Below are positions 43,041-51,567 of a stretch of 64,000 bases of DNA, one piece after another. The stretch is from assembly GCA_000153445.1 (NCBI GenBank), contig CH672397.1:1-64000 (forward strand). Reading direction: 5' to 3'. Each line of letters starts with the position of its first letter. Position 1 is the stretch's first letter. The notes under the pieces were generated by a model. That model had not been told where the DNA came from. It saw only the letters and a program-made list of their open reading frames with translations, and searched no databases. This DNA comes from a gamma proteobacterium HTCC2207. GTDB lineage: Bacteria; Pseudomonadota; Gammaproteobacteria; Pseudomonadales; Porticoccaceae. A program made the translations under genes and the position numbers.

Positions 43041-44018
43041 TTAGATTGCGGGCATTTCGTCTAAGGCATAGGCCTGCTGCTTGAGCCAGGGTGCAATTTT
43101 TTCCAGCTGCGGGACAATCTCATTGCTGTAGAGACCGCGGCATATTTTAGCCGTGAGTTGCGGTAGCTTACCCAGTTCATCGGGACGGGATAGCAAAGTG
43201 AGATAGCGGGCGTGATTGCCATTGGCCAAGGGCATAACGTCAACTTCATTGAGCAATTCCGGATAGCGCACTATGCAGAGCCCGGTGACAATCGCCCAGC
43301 CGTGACCGGCTTGTACAAAGCGCAGTAGGGTCTGAGTGCTGTCTAATTCATAGTTAGCCATCAGTTTGATATTCATGCGCCGGGCAATCAGGTCAGTGAG
43401 CGCGCCTAGGCGCGACTGGCGGTTGTACTGAATAAACGGCAAATTATCTGCCAACCACTGAATATCTAAGTCAGCGCGCTGGCTATATTTTTTCGGTACC
43501 AAGACCACAAAGGGATCGCGCAGGACTGGGTAGCGTTGCAGTTGCGGATGTTCGTCTAGTGGATCGCCGGTAATCAATAAATCCAGATCGCGATTGAGCA
43601 GAGCTTGGGTCAGCGGGGACACCAATCCGGTGCGCAACGCCAGTTTTGAGGTAAAGGGCTTAAGCTGTTCCATAAGCTGCACGCCGGCTACATCGCAGAA
43701 GGAGTCAACCATGCCTATATTCAGCGGAATCAAACCGCCTTTGGAGGCCATGCGCACATCTGAGAGCATACGCTGAGTGTCTTCGATAACCTGCTGGGCA
43801 TAGTCTTTTAGGACTTGGCCGCTAGGGGTCAGTTTGATCGGTCGCGAGCGGGTTATAACCAGCTGGGTGTCGGTTTGAATTTCTAGCTGCTTAATAGTCT
43901 GTGAGACAGCCGACTGGGTAATACCCAGCTGTTCGCCGGCCTGGGTCAGAGTGTCTGAGGTGGAGACTGCGGCAAAAATTTTTAGTGCGCCGATTTCGAT
44001 ATTTTTAGTATTTTTCAT
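43041..44018 (-). CDS. LysR-family regulator
   Basis: This 325-residue LysR protein has a typical N-terminal helix-turn-helix (ALKIFAAVSTSDTLTQAGEQ, LGITQSAVSQTIKQLEIQ) and effector domain (LLITGDPLDEHPQLQRYPV, QAGHGWAIVTGLCIVRYPEL). It is a single gene, convergent with the serine hydrolase (22 bp between stops). Upstream lies the terminator of the MDR gene on the same strand. The target is unknown; an adjacent regulated gene on the opposite strand is not present. Confidence 0.85.
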   Translation of the reverse strand: MKNTKNIEIGALKIFAAVSTSDTLTQAGEQLGITQSAVSQTIKQLEIQTDTQLVITRSRPIKLTPSGQVLKDYAQQVIEDTQRMLSDVRMASKGGLIPLNIGMVDSFCDVAGVQLMEQLKPFTSKLALRTGLVSPLTQALLNRDLDLLITGDPLDEHPQLQRYPVLRDPFVVLVPKKYSQRADLDIQWLADNLPFIQYNRQSRLGALTDLIARRMNIKLMANYELDSTQTLLRFVQAGHGWAIVTGLCIVRYPELLNEVDVMPLANGNHARYLTLLSRPDELGKLPQLTAKICRGLYSNEIVPQLEKIAPWLKQQAYALDEMPAI

Positions 44019-44112
44019 CGCCCTAGTATCTTACGCGTTTAAGGTGTTTGCAATCGGTGGTGGCACAAATGTCGCTGGTGGAACTTGTGTGGGGTGCGGT
44101 AATAAAACAAGT

Positions 44113-44160
44113 CCAAAAAAAAAGAGCTACAACCACTGATTAACGTGGCGTAGCTCTTTA
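44113..44160 (-). terminator. Terminator of the MDR dehydrogenase gene
   Basis: On the minus strand, TAAAGAGCTAC pairs with GTAGCTCTTT (with additional CCAC/GTGG pairing inside), followed by a T9 tract. It lies just after the stop of the MDR gene at 44189. Confidence 0.88.
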
Positions 44161-44188
44161 TCTCAGCTCTTTGTTTTAGCCAGCAGTT

Positions 44189-45325
44189 TTACTTATGTGG
44201 GCAGACCAGGAACTTCTCACCTGTAGCTTGTTTAACATACTCTTTAATCACTTCAGGCTGGAGCATCTCTTCGAAAGAGATCTCCTGGCTGTATTGACTG
44301 GCAAAAGTAGTGGTGATTTCCTTAGCCACGCGGGCGCGCATCTGACCAAATCTCTCCATGCCGATACGTCCAATCATTGGCGTTAACAACCAGCCGCCAA
44401 GACCCCACTGCATACCAAATGATCGGTTCAAAATAGTTGGCGATTGATCCAGACCACCATAGATATAAACCTGCTTGTGAATATCTGAACCATAGCGGCT
44501 GTATTCTTTAGCGGTTTTGTTGGCCGCGATTTCCATAGCCGCCAGTATCTGTCCTGGAAGCTTGCCGCCATTACCACCACCGGTGGCATCAAATGCCAAT
44601 GTGGCGCCAGTGGCGATTAAGGCAGCCACCAAATCATCCATAAAACTCTCATCACTGGTGTTGCAGACATGTTCTGCACCCAAACTCTTCAGCACTTCGA
44701 CCTGCTCAGCTTTGCGGACGATATTTACTAGAGGAATGCCGTCGTCTTTACAGATCTTAACCAGCATTTGGCCAAGATTTGAGGCCGCAGCAGTATTGAC
44801 CAATGCGGTATGGTTTTCCATACGCATGGTTTCAACAAAGGCCAGGGCAGTTAAAGGGTTAACAAATGATGACGCCGCTTCGGGACAGGTAGTGCCGTCT
44901 TCCATCACCAGGCAGCTTTGAGCTGGAACACAGCGATACTGAGAATACATGGCTCCACCGGCCACACCTACAGTCTTGCCAATAAGCCGTTTAGCATTGG
45001 CTCCTGCATCGACCACTACACCAGAGCCTTCATTGCCGGCCTGCATGGCTTGATCCAATCTTGGGGTCATGGCTTTCATCAGCGCCGGGCGCACTCTCAT
45101 TGAGGCTACAGTGTCATCGCCAGAACCGGTTACAGTGAGGCTGTCTAAATCTGCGGCAAAGGTTGTCAGAAGGGCAAGATCCGATGGGTTAATCGGCGAT
45201 GCTTCTACCTTGATCAACACTTCATTTTCTTTGGGTATTGGCATTGGGACGTTAACAATAGAGATTGTAATGTCGCCATCGCTGGTAACTGTTGATCGGA
45301 TTTCTTTTGAAGTCTGTTCTGACAT
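44189..45325 (-). CDS. MDR (zinc-type alcohol dehydrogenase superfamily) oxidoreductase
   Basis: This 378-residue member of the medium-chain dehydrogenase superfamily has a GroES-like N-terminus (ENEVLIKVEASPINPSDLAL, QAGNEGSGVVVDAGA) and a Rossmann domain (NTAAASNLGQMLVKICKDDG). FDATGGGNGG and YIYGGLDQSP lie in the C-terminal half. Zinc-ligand cysteines of true alcohol dehydrogenases are not evident, so it is probably a quinone or enoyl reductase type. It is a single-gene unit with its own terminator and a perfect palindrome 55 bp upstream of the start, suggesting repression by a dimeric regulator. The substrate is unknown. Confidence 0.82.
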   Translation of the reverse strand: MSEQTSKEIRSTVTSDGDITISIVNVPMPIPKENEVLIKVEASPINPSDLALLTTFAADLDSLTVTGSGDDTVASMRVRPALMKAMTPRLDQAMQAGNEGSGVVVDAGANAKRLIGKTVGVAGGAMYSQYRCVPAQSCLVMEDGTTCPEAASSFVNPLTALAFVETMRMENHTALVNTAAASNLGQMLVKICKDDGIPLVNIVRKAEQVEVLKSLGAEHVCNTSDESFMDDLVAALIATGATLAFDATGGGNGGKLPGQILAAMEIAANKTAKEYSRYGSDIHKQVYIYGGLDQSPTILNRSFGMQWGLGGWLLTPMIGRIGMERFGQMRARVAKEITTTFASQYSQEISFEEMLQPEVIKEYVKQATGEKFLVCPHK

Positions 45326-45379
45326 ACTTGGGTTCCCCTTGATTTTCTTAGACGTTAATTAACAGATTTGTTTATTATT

Positions 45380-45398
45380 ATGACAGTTTGACTGTCAT
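45380..45398. promoter_or_regulatory. Perfect palindrome ATGACAGT-TTG-ACTGTCAT, operator candidate
   Basis: Two 8-bp perfect half sites are separated by 3 bp, 55-73 bp upstream of the MDR gene start on the minus strand. The size and symmetry fit TetR- or MarR-type operators. No such regulator gene is adjacent, so the protein would be encoded elsewhere. The rest of 45326-45703 shows no gene. Confidence 0.6.
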
Positions 45399-45703
45399 CA
45401 CTTTTGCCCCAACATATAAACATACTGTTATCTAAAAGCAAACTGTGACTAAGCACTTAAGCTCAATATAGGTGCCAGATCAGCAATAATGACTAATTTG
45501 GCTGTGGCCACCGTCCCCGAGTTTTTATGGCAGCGCTAAAGGTTAGGCGTACGCTTTACCCGGTAATAGTATTAGGCCCAGTTTGTTGCCGTTAATTGTG
45601 TATTGGATTCCACTATTGGCGGCTGTGGCTAGGCGAGGTGGTCAGCGTCATTTAATCTCGGTACTTTATAGTTGACGAGGTACGGCTTAGCCGTATAGGC
45701 TCT

Positions 45704-46016
45704 TTGCAAACAGTTATAGAGACAGGGATCTTTACATCCAAGGTGAGCAAGGTCTGGGCTCCATCGGATTACCAGGAGTTTATTGTGTATATCGCCACCC
45801 ACCCCAGAGCAGGTGAGGTTGTGGCAGGCTCGGGTGGGGGTTAGGAAAATCCGCTGGACCCGAGGAAATAGAGGCAAGAGCGGTGGTGTTAGAATTATTT
45901 ATTTCAATAGTTCTTCCAAGGTCACCTTGCTGCTAACGCTGCACAGTAAGAACGAGCGCGAAACCATTCCGGCTCATGAATTGAAGAGAATTAAGGAGGC
46001 GATCGATGACGACTAA
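45704..46016 (+). pseudogene. HigB/RelE-type toxin, frameshifted at a G5 tract
   Basis: From a possible TTG start at 45704, the frame reads LQTVIETGIFTSKVSKVW and continues to GEVVAGSGG, then hits TAG at 45842-45844. Removing one G from GGGGG (45836-45840) joins it in frame to VRKIRWTRGNRGKSGGVRII and a C-terminus containing LHSKNERETIPAHELKRIKE. The composite is a normal HigB/RelE-superfamily ribonuclease toxin of about 104 residues. The single-base shift means a pseudogene, a phase-variable tract, a programmed frameshift or a sequencing error. It overlaps the antitoxin start by 11 bp, the usual toxin-first HigBA layout. The TTG start is uncertain. Confidence 0.8.
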
Positions 46017-46344
46017 ATTGAGTAGAAAGTCGAGTAAAAATCCGAGTCAAAAGCAGAGTAAAAAACCAAGCAAAATGACCACTGCAGGCCAAGCTCTGCT
46101 CGATGATGTGTTGGCAATCAAAGCGGGAGCTTCGGCAAAAACCTGGTCCCCAGAGCAGTTATTAGTGATTAGTGTGCGAAAAGAACTGCATAAGACTCAG
46201 CCCGCCTTTGCCAAACTATTGGGCATTCCCGTCGGCACTCTGCGTGACTGGGAACAGGGGCGCAAGCAGCCGGATAGCGCTGCAGTGACACTAATAAAGG
46301 TTGCTCAGAGGCATCCTCAAGTACTGGAGCAACTCGTCGCTTAG
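46006..46344 (+). CDS. HigA-type HTH antitoxin
   Basis: The 112-residue protein has a basic N-terminal tail (MTTKLSRKSSKNPSQKQSKK) and a C-terminal XRE-type helix-turn-helix (HKTQPAFAKLLGIPVGTLRD, WEQGRKQPDSAAVTLI). It matches the antitoxin of toxin-first HigBA pairs, which binds the toxin and represses the operon. ATG 46006 overlaps the toxin's last codons (TCGATGACGACTAA); an in-frame ATG also lies later, at residue 24. The antitoxin is intact while the toxin is frameshifted, as expected when toxin loss is tolerated. It is convergent with soxG, 7 bp away. Confidence 0.87.
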   Translation: MTTKLSRKSSKNPSQKQSKKPSKMTTAGQALLDDVLAIKAGASAKTWSPEQLLVISVRKELHKTQPAFAKLLGIPVGTLRDWEQGRKQPDSAAVTLIKVAQRHPQVLEQLVA

Positions 46345-46351
46345 CAGTCGA

Positions 46352-47041
46352 TTACCGACAGTCGCGCAGTGCCTGAATACCCACCGCGGCACCCTCGAAT
46401 TCGGCCATGGCGTCGAGCAAACTGTCCCACAAAAATTCCACTGAGCTGCTGTCGCTAAAAATGCAGTAGCTAAGCGTCTCGCCCAAATCATTACGCACAA
46501 TCACGCCATTGATTTTCGCAATCGATGTCTGAGCTATTTCACCATCGGCAAACTTGTGCGGGCGCAGATCGACGCCGCAGACTTTGGCGAGGGTTTCTGC
46601 CGCTTGGCTGCCGCAGAGCACCAGCCAGCTGTGACTATCGCTGCGCGGCAAGCTATAGACACGCTCGGCGAGCTCAGCTTGAGTTGCATTGGCAATAGAC
46701 TCAGACAAGCCATTTAGATTACTGGCAAGCAGTAGTTCGCTCTGGGATAGACGCGCGACCAATGTGCCATCAGATTGCAGTAGCGCTCTGTTCGGCCGTG
46801 CCGGCAGTTCAATACCCAAGTCTAGGGCCCAATCTGGTGTACCCAGACCTTTAAAACCGGTACGGGGCAGAGTTGAAAGGTCGGCGAGCCCGAGATGCTG
46901 AGCCTGTTTGGTTTCGTCCTCACTTGCGTAGTGAGACACTACAACACTGTCACCCAGAGTGGTAAAAGTGGCGTCCATGGCCATATGACGGCGATAGAGT
47001 TGACTGCGGCGCAGGGCATCAGTTGCGAGAGTCGATAACAT
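46352..47041 (-). CDS. soxG: Sarcosine oxidase gamma subunit
   Basis: This 229-residue protein is the gamma subunit of heterotetrameric sarcosine oxidase, with a GcvT-like fold that packs against the alpha subunit. Typical segments are LADLSTLPRTGFKGLGTPDW, RLSQSELLLASN, YSLPRSDSHSWLVLCG and CGVDLRPHKF. It starts 2 bp after soxA and ends the operon purU-soxB-soxD-soxA-soxG. The complex oxidatively demethylates sarcosine to glycine, giving H2O2 and 5,10-methylenetetrahydrofolate. Confidence 0.92.
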   Translation of the reverse strand: MLSTLATDALRRSQLYRRHMAMDATFTTLGDSVVVSHYASEDETKQAQHLGLADLSTLPRTGFKGLGTPDWALDLGIELPARPNRALLQSDGTLVARLSQSELLLASNLNGLSESIANATQAELAERVYSLPRSDSHSWLVLCGSQAAETLAKVCGVDLRPHKFADGEIAQTSIAKINGVIVRNDLGETLSYCIFSDSSSVEFLWDSLLDAMAEFEGAAVGIQALRDCR

Positions 47042-47043
47042 GA

Positions 47044-49971
47044 TTAAAGCTCCTGGCGTAGAGTTTCGGGGTCGTAGAAGGGCAGGTTTACCGCTTCTGC
47101 GTCGACCATCACCGCGCCGCTGGATTTGATTGTAAAGTGACTGCCAGCCTCGGTTTTGTCTGGCTCCACATAGGCTAGGCCAACGGCCTTGCCGAGGGTC
47201 GGTGAGTAGTTGCAGGAGGTGACTCGTCCGGTCATGCGATCGCCGTCGAGTACCAAATGACTCTCCAGAGGAATGGGTGCCTTGAGATCATTGATCACAA
47301 AGCCAATTAGGCTGCGTTTAAGGGGCGCTTTGTTCAATTCCTGAATACTGCGACTGCCGACAAAGAACGGCTTTTGCTTGGCAATAGCCCAGCTCATTTG
47401 CACCTCAGCCGGATTCGACATGGCGTCGGTGTCCTGGCCGATAATAATGTGGCCTTTTTCCAAACGCAGAATTCGCTGCGCCTCTATACCAAAGGGCTTA
47501 ATATCGAACTCAGCACCCGCAGCGATCAAGGCATCCCAGAGCGCTTCGCCACAGTGTTGAGGTATATGCACTTCATAGCCCAGCTCGCCAACAAAGCCGA
47601 CGCGAATCACTCGGGCGGCAATTCCAGCAACAGTGCCCTCACGAACACCCATATAGGGAAAGGCTTCACTGTCCAGGTCTATATCAGAGCAGACCTTAGC
47701 CAATACTTTTCGGGCATTGGGGCCGGCGATATTCACCGCGGAATAGGCCGAGGTGACATTGGCTATATCCACATCCAAACGCCACTGAGCATTCCACTTG
47801 AGCATGCTTTGATAAACATTGCCCACGCCGCCAGTGGTAGCGGTGACATAGTAGTGCTGCTCGCTAAAGCGACAGGCAACACCGTCGTCGATCACCACGC
47901 CCGCTTCATTGGTCAGCAGTGCATAGCGTGCTTTGCCCACAGGCTGCTTTAAAAAACCAAAGGTATAGAAGCGGTTTAAGAATTCCGGCGCATCGGGTCC
48001 TCGCACTTCGAGACCACCCAGTGTTGAGACATCCACTAGGCCGACATTGTTACGCACATTATTCACTTCACTGTTAATCCAGTCTTGGCGTTTATCGGCG
48101 CTGCCATAATAGGCTGGTCTATACCAGGCACCGGCCTGAAGCATCTGCGCACCAGCTTCAAGATGGCGATAGTGCATATTGCTGCGCTGGGCAGGATAAA
48201 AGCTGCGCCCGGCGCTGTGGGCTAAATGCTCTGCAGAAAATGGCGGTCGCGCGGTGGTCACGCCCGTCTGAGCCACAGTTCTATTGGTTGCGGCGGCGAC
48301 TAAACGCGCCGTTGCCAGTGCCGAGTGACGACCCTGAGAGGGGCCCATACCGCAGGTGGAGTAGCGTTTAACCAGCTGGATATGCTCGTAGCCATCTTTG
48401 GTGGCATTAATAATATCGGCAATCTGTAGATCTTCATCGAAGTCGACAAATTCCTTGCCCTTGGGATGGGCGAAAATCGGCCAGCCAAAGTTCGGGCTCT
48501 GCTGCTGTGACAGGGCAATAGTCTCGGGCACAGTTTCTGTGGTCAGCTCTAATGCATTGGTGGCAATGATGGCGGCCCGTTTGGCATCGGCCATCACATC
48601 ATTCAGCAGCCAGTGACTATTGACTGATCCGGCAATCTGACAATCCTGTGGGCAGTTGGTCAGAGTAAACATAGAGCTTTCGTCATCGTAACTGAGCTGT
48701 CCGCCGCCCTGACAGACTAGCTGGTAGGTGGGGGTGTAACCCACCGACATGCATAGAGTATCGCAGTCAATGATTTCGCCCTTGCCACTTGTCGGCGTCG
48801 CGCAAATACCCTGACTAATAATTTCACGGACTTCCACCGAACCCAGATGCAGACCGCTGCGATCTTTATTGGCAGCGTAAACCGCACAACCCGTCTTGAT
48901 TTTTAGACCTTTGCTGACAGCATATTGGGCAACTGCGTCATATTCGGGCCGCTTGCGGAGATCGATAATGGCTTTAACCTCAACACCTGCATCTAGCAGA
49001 TCCAACGCGGCGCCATAACCGTCGTTATTGCCGGTGACCACGACTGCAGCTTTGCCAGGACGCACGCCATAGAGGTGTATCAGTCGCTGGGCGGCGCTGC
49101 TCATAATCACGCCTGGCAGATCGTTACTGTGGAACACAGCCTGCTGCTCCATAGAGCCGACGCAGAGGATGGTCTGCTTGGCGCGGACTTTATAAAGTCG
49201 CTTGCCACAGATAATGGGCAGCCAGTTATCGGCAAACCAACCATTGCAGGTAGCGCTGGTCATGGCGGTAATATTGGCGCTGGCCTCAACTTCGGCCACT
49301 AGGCGCTGACGCAGTTCCCGAGCAGCAGTTCCCTCGGCATCCAGTCGACTGTAATTTAGTGAGCCACCTAGGCTAGCATTTTCGTCCACCAGTAATACTT
49401 CGCCACCGCTTTTCGCGGCTTCCAAAGCAGCTGATAATCCCGCTGGTCCGGCTCCGATCACGGCAACATCATAAAATTGATACTGCTTGTCGTAATACTC
49501 TGGCTGGTAGTCTTGGTTGATCACCCCAAGGCCGGCTTTTTTACGAATCAGTAATGCCCACTTTTCCCACATACCGGCTGGTTTGAAAAAGGCTTTGTAA
49601 TAAAAGCCCACGGGCAAAAACCGGGAAAACAATCCGAGCAGGGCACCGCTATCCCGATTGAGGCTACCGCTGTAGTTTTGTCCCATCACCTCAAGGCCTT
49701 CACTGAGTGCAATGCGATCTGCGAGTGCATTGGGATCCGAGGGCAGTTGAATCATGGTATTGGCATCTTGCCCAGCCATCGTCAATAGGCCCCGCGGCCG
49801 GTGGTATTTAAACGAGCGACTCAGTAACCATTGTTGGTTGGCGGCCAGTGCGCTGGCGATATTGTCCCCGGCAAAGCCTTTATAGGATTGCTTTTCAAAG
49901 CTAAAACTCAAAGGTTGCTCGCGGTTGATCAGCGAGCCAAAGGGTGGGGCTAAACGGTTGTTATTGGACAT
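47044..49971 (-). CDS. soxA: Sarcosine oxidase alpha subunit
   Basis: The 975 residues match the large alpha subunit. The N-terminal ferredoxin-like part has FSFEKQSYKGFAGDNIASAL. A central NAD(H)/FAD nucleotide-binding region contains VIGAGPAGLSAALEAAKSGG (about residues 172-191) and VVVTGNNDGYGAALDLLDAG. The C-terminal GcvT-like folate-binding part (about 580-975) includes DVSTLGGLEVRGPDAPEFLN and IGFVINDLKAP. The folate domain takes up the methyl group as methylene-THF. ATG 49971 overlaps the soxD stop by one base (TAATG), giving tight coupling. Confidence 0.95.
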   Translation of the reverse strand: MSNNNRLAPPFGSLINREQPLSFSFEKQSYKGFAGDNIASALAANQQWLLSRSFKYHRPRGLLTMAGQDANTMIQLPSDPNALADRIALSEGLEVMGQNYSGSLNRDSGALLGLFSRFLPVGFYYKAFFKPAGMWEKWALLIRKKAGLGVINQDYQPEYYDKQYQFYDVAVIGAGPAGLSAALEAAKSGGEVLLVDENASLGGSLNYSRLDAEGTAARELRQRLVAEVEASANITAMTSATCNGWFADNWLPIICGKRLYKVRAKQTILCVGSMEQQAVFHSNDLPGVIMSSAAQRLIHLYGVRPGKAAVVVTGNNDGYGAALDLLDAGVEVKAIIDLRKRPEYDAVAQYAVSKGLKIKTGCAVYAANKDRSGLHLGSVEVREIISQGICATPTSGKGEIIDCDTLCMSVGYTPTYQLVCQGGGQLSYDDESSMFTLTNCPQDCQIAGSVNSHWLLNDVMADAKRAAIIATNALELTTETVPETIALSQQQSPNFGWPIFAHPKGKEFVDFDEDLQIADIINATKDGYEHIQLVKRYSTCGMGPSQGRHSALATARLVAAATNRTVAQTGVTTARPPFSAEHLAHSAGRSFYPAQRSNMHYRHLEAGAQMLQAGAWYRPAYYGSADKRQDWINSEVNNVRNNVGLVDVSTLGGLEVRGPDAPEFLNRFYTFGFLKQPVGKARYALLTNEAGVVIDDGVACRFSEQHYYVTATTGGVGNVYQSMLKWNAQWRLDVDIANVTSAYSAVNIAGPNARKVLAKVCSDIDLDSEAFPYMGVREGTVAGIAARVIRVGFVGELGYEVHIPQHCGEALWDALIAAGAEFDIKPFGIEAQRILRLEKGHIIIGQDTDAMSNPAEVQMSWAIAKQKPFFVGSRSIQELNKAPLKRSLIGFVINDLKAPIPLESHLVLDGDRMTGRVTSCNYSPTLGKAVGLAYVEPDKTEAGSHFTIKSSGAVMVDAEAVNLPFYDPETLRQEL

Positions 49972-50279
49972 TATTTTCTCTCCCCCTGGTCCGCGGGAGT
50001 GGGGTTGAAGTCGATGCGCTCTCTAAAGATTTCGTCGGCGGGAAAGGTTCGTAGAATCTGGTCGCTGATAGTATTGCGCTCAGCCAAAAACCAGTAGGAG
50101 CTGGCACTGTGACACCACCATTCGATAACCACACCGGCACTGTTGTCGTGAAAGAAAACATGCTCCGCCCACTCCCTAGACGTAGCCTGCTGATGGTCGG
50201 GCATGGGGTGATATTCGCCGCCATAGGTAAATTCAGTGATATTGCGCTGGCCATTTAAAGGGCAGGTTAATAGTTTCAT
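49971..50279 (-). CDS. soxD: Sarcosine oxidase delta subunit
   Basis: This 102-residue subunit carries the family's zinc-binding pattern (LLTCPLNGQRNITEF with later His residues) and the motif EYHPMPD. GVVIEWWCHSASSYWFLAER and a short C-terminal helix follow. SoxD is structural in the tetramer. It lies 18 bp after soxB and overlaps soxA by one base. Confidence 0.93.
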   Translation of the reverse strand: MKLLTCPLNGQRNITEFTYGGEYHPMPDHQQATSREWAEHVFFHDNSAGVVIEWWCHSASSYWFLAERNTISDQILRTFPADEIFRERIDFNPTPADQGERK

Positions 50280-50297
50280 ATTGGTCTCCCTTAAGTG

Positions 50298-51539
50298 TTA
50301 GTGGCTGGCTGCAGTCGCGCCGGCTTCGTTGATTTGCTGGTATTTGTAAAAACGCTCAAGCTCAAACGGCTTAATAATGTCCGGGACTTTTTTCGTCGCC
50401 ACCAGCTCAGCCATGGTCTTGCCGCAGATTGGCGTCGCTTTAAAGCCCCAGGTGCCCCAGCCGGCATCCAGATAATAATTCTCCACTGGGCTAAGTCCCA
50501 TAATCGGGCTGTAGTCCGGTGTCATATCCGTGGTGCCGGCCCACTGGCGCAACATCCGCGCCTGCGCAAAAAAGGGAAACAGTTCCAGTGCCGCTGCAGT
50601 AAGCGATTCACGCTGATCCAGCGTTGCCCTGGTGTTATACAGAGGGTAGGGATCAGAACCGCCACCGATAACAAATTCGCCACGGGAAGTCTGATGGGTG
50701 TAGACATGCAGATGGGGCGAGCTGACATGGGGCGTCAAAATGGGTTTGTAGGGCTGAGTGACCATTGCTTGCAGTGGGTAGGAGTGAATGGGCAATGGTA
50801 TGCCGGCCATTTTGGCTACCACTGAACTGGCACCGGCCACTGCCTGAACCACACAGCCACATTCGATGCGGCCACGATTGGTTTTGACTGCGGTCACTCG
50901 ACCACTGGTTACTTCTATATCCTGTACTTCGGTGAGCTGGTGAAGTTCCACACCGCGCTCACAGGCGCCTTTGGCATAGCCCCAGGCTACGGCATCGTGA
51001 CGAGCTGTTGCACCATCCGCGTGCCAGAGTCCACCCATAATCGGAAAGCGCGAGTCCTCAGACATATTCAAATTGGGCACCATCTCGGCGATCTGCTGAC
51101 GGTCGATCAGTTCCGAGCGCACACCCATATGCTGATTGACCTCGGCGCGCCAGCGAAAGCTGCGGATCGCGGCATCGCTGTGGGCCAGAGTGAGCTGGCC
51201 GCGACTTTCCATCATCACGTTATAGTTAAATTCGTTGCTCAGGTCTTGCCAGAGTTTTACTGACTCGCGATAGAAGGTGACACCTTCCTCAGTGAGATAG
51301 TTGGAGCGAATCACCGCGGTATTGCGGGCGGTATTACCACTGCCGAGATAGTTCTTTTCCAGCACCGCGACATTGGTAATGCCGTGGTATTTAGCCAGAT
51401 GGTAAGCGATGCCAGTGCCGTGACCGCCGGCGCCAATGATCACTACGTCGTAGTGCTTTTTCAGCTCTGTGGTGGGATTAAAATGATGTTCACCCGGATA
51501 CTCACTGCTGAGCCCGTATTTTAAAAGTCCAAATGGCAT
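50298..51539 (-). CDS. soxB: Sarcosine oxidase beta subunit
   Basis: This 413-residue FAD-dependent subunit oxidises sarcosine. The dinucleotide-binding motif is DVVIIGAGGHGTGIAYHLAK (31-50). The catalytic region includes GSGNTARNTAVIRSNYLTEE, then GGLWHADGATARHDAVAWGY, where H173 and H181 are candidates for covalent FMN attachment between the alpha and beta subunits. The C-terminal FAD-binding part contains QWAGTTDMTPDYSPIMG and GWGTWGFKATPICGKTMAEL. The length and order match other soxBDAG operons. Confidence 0.95.
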   Translation of the reverse strand: MPFGLLKYGLSSEYPGEHHFNPTTELKKHYDVVIIGAGGHGTGIAYHLAKYHGITNVAVLEKNYLGSGNTARNTAVIRSNYLTEEGVTFYRESVKLWQDLSNEFNYNVMMESRGQLTLAHSDAAIRSFRWRAEVNQHMGVRSELIDRQQIAEMVPNLNMSEDSRFPIMGGLWHADGATARHDAVAWGYAKGACERGVELHQLTEVQDIEVTSGRVTAVKTNRGRIECGCVVQAVAGASSVVAKMAGIPLPIHSYPLQAMVTQPYKPILTPHVSSPHLHVYTHQTSRGEFVIGGGSDPYPLYNTRATLDQRESLTAAALELFPFFAQARMLRQWAGTTDMTPDYSPIMGLSPVENYYLDAGWGTWGFKATPICGKTMAELVATKKVPDIIKPFELERFYKYQQINEAGATAASH

Positions 51540-51567
51540 ATTGCCTCCAGAGCGCTGTCAGCGGCGT

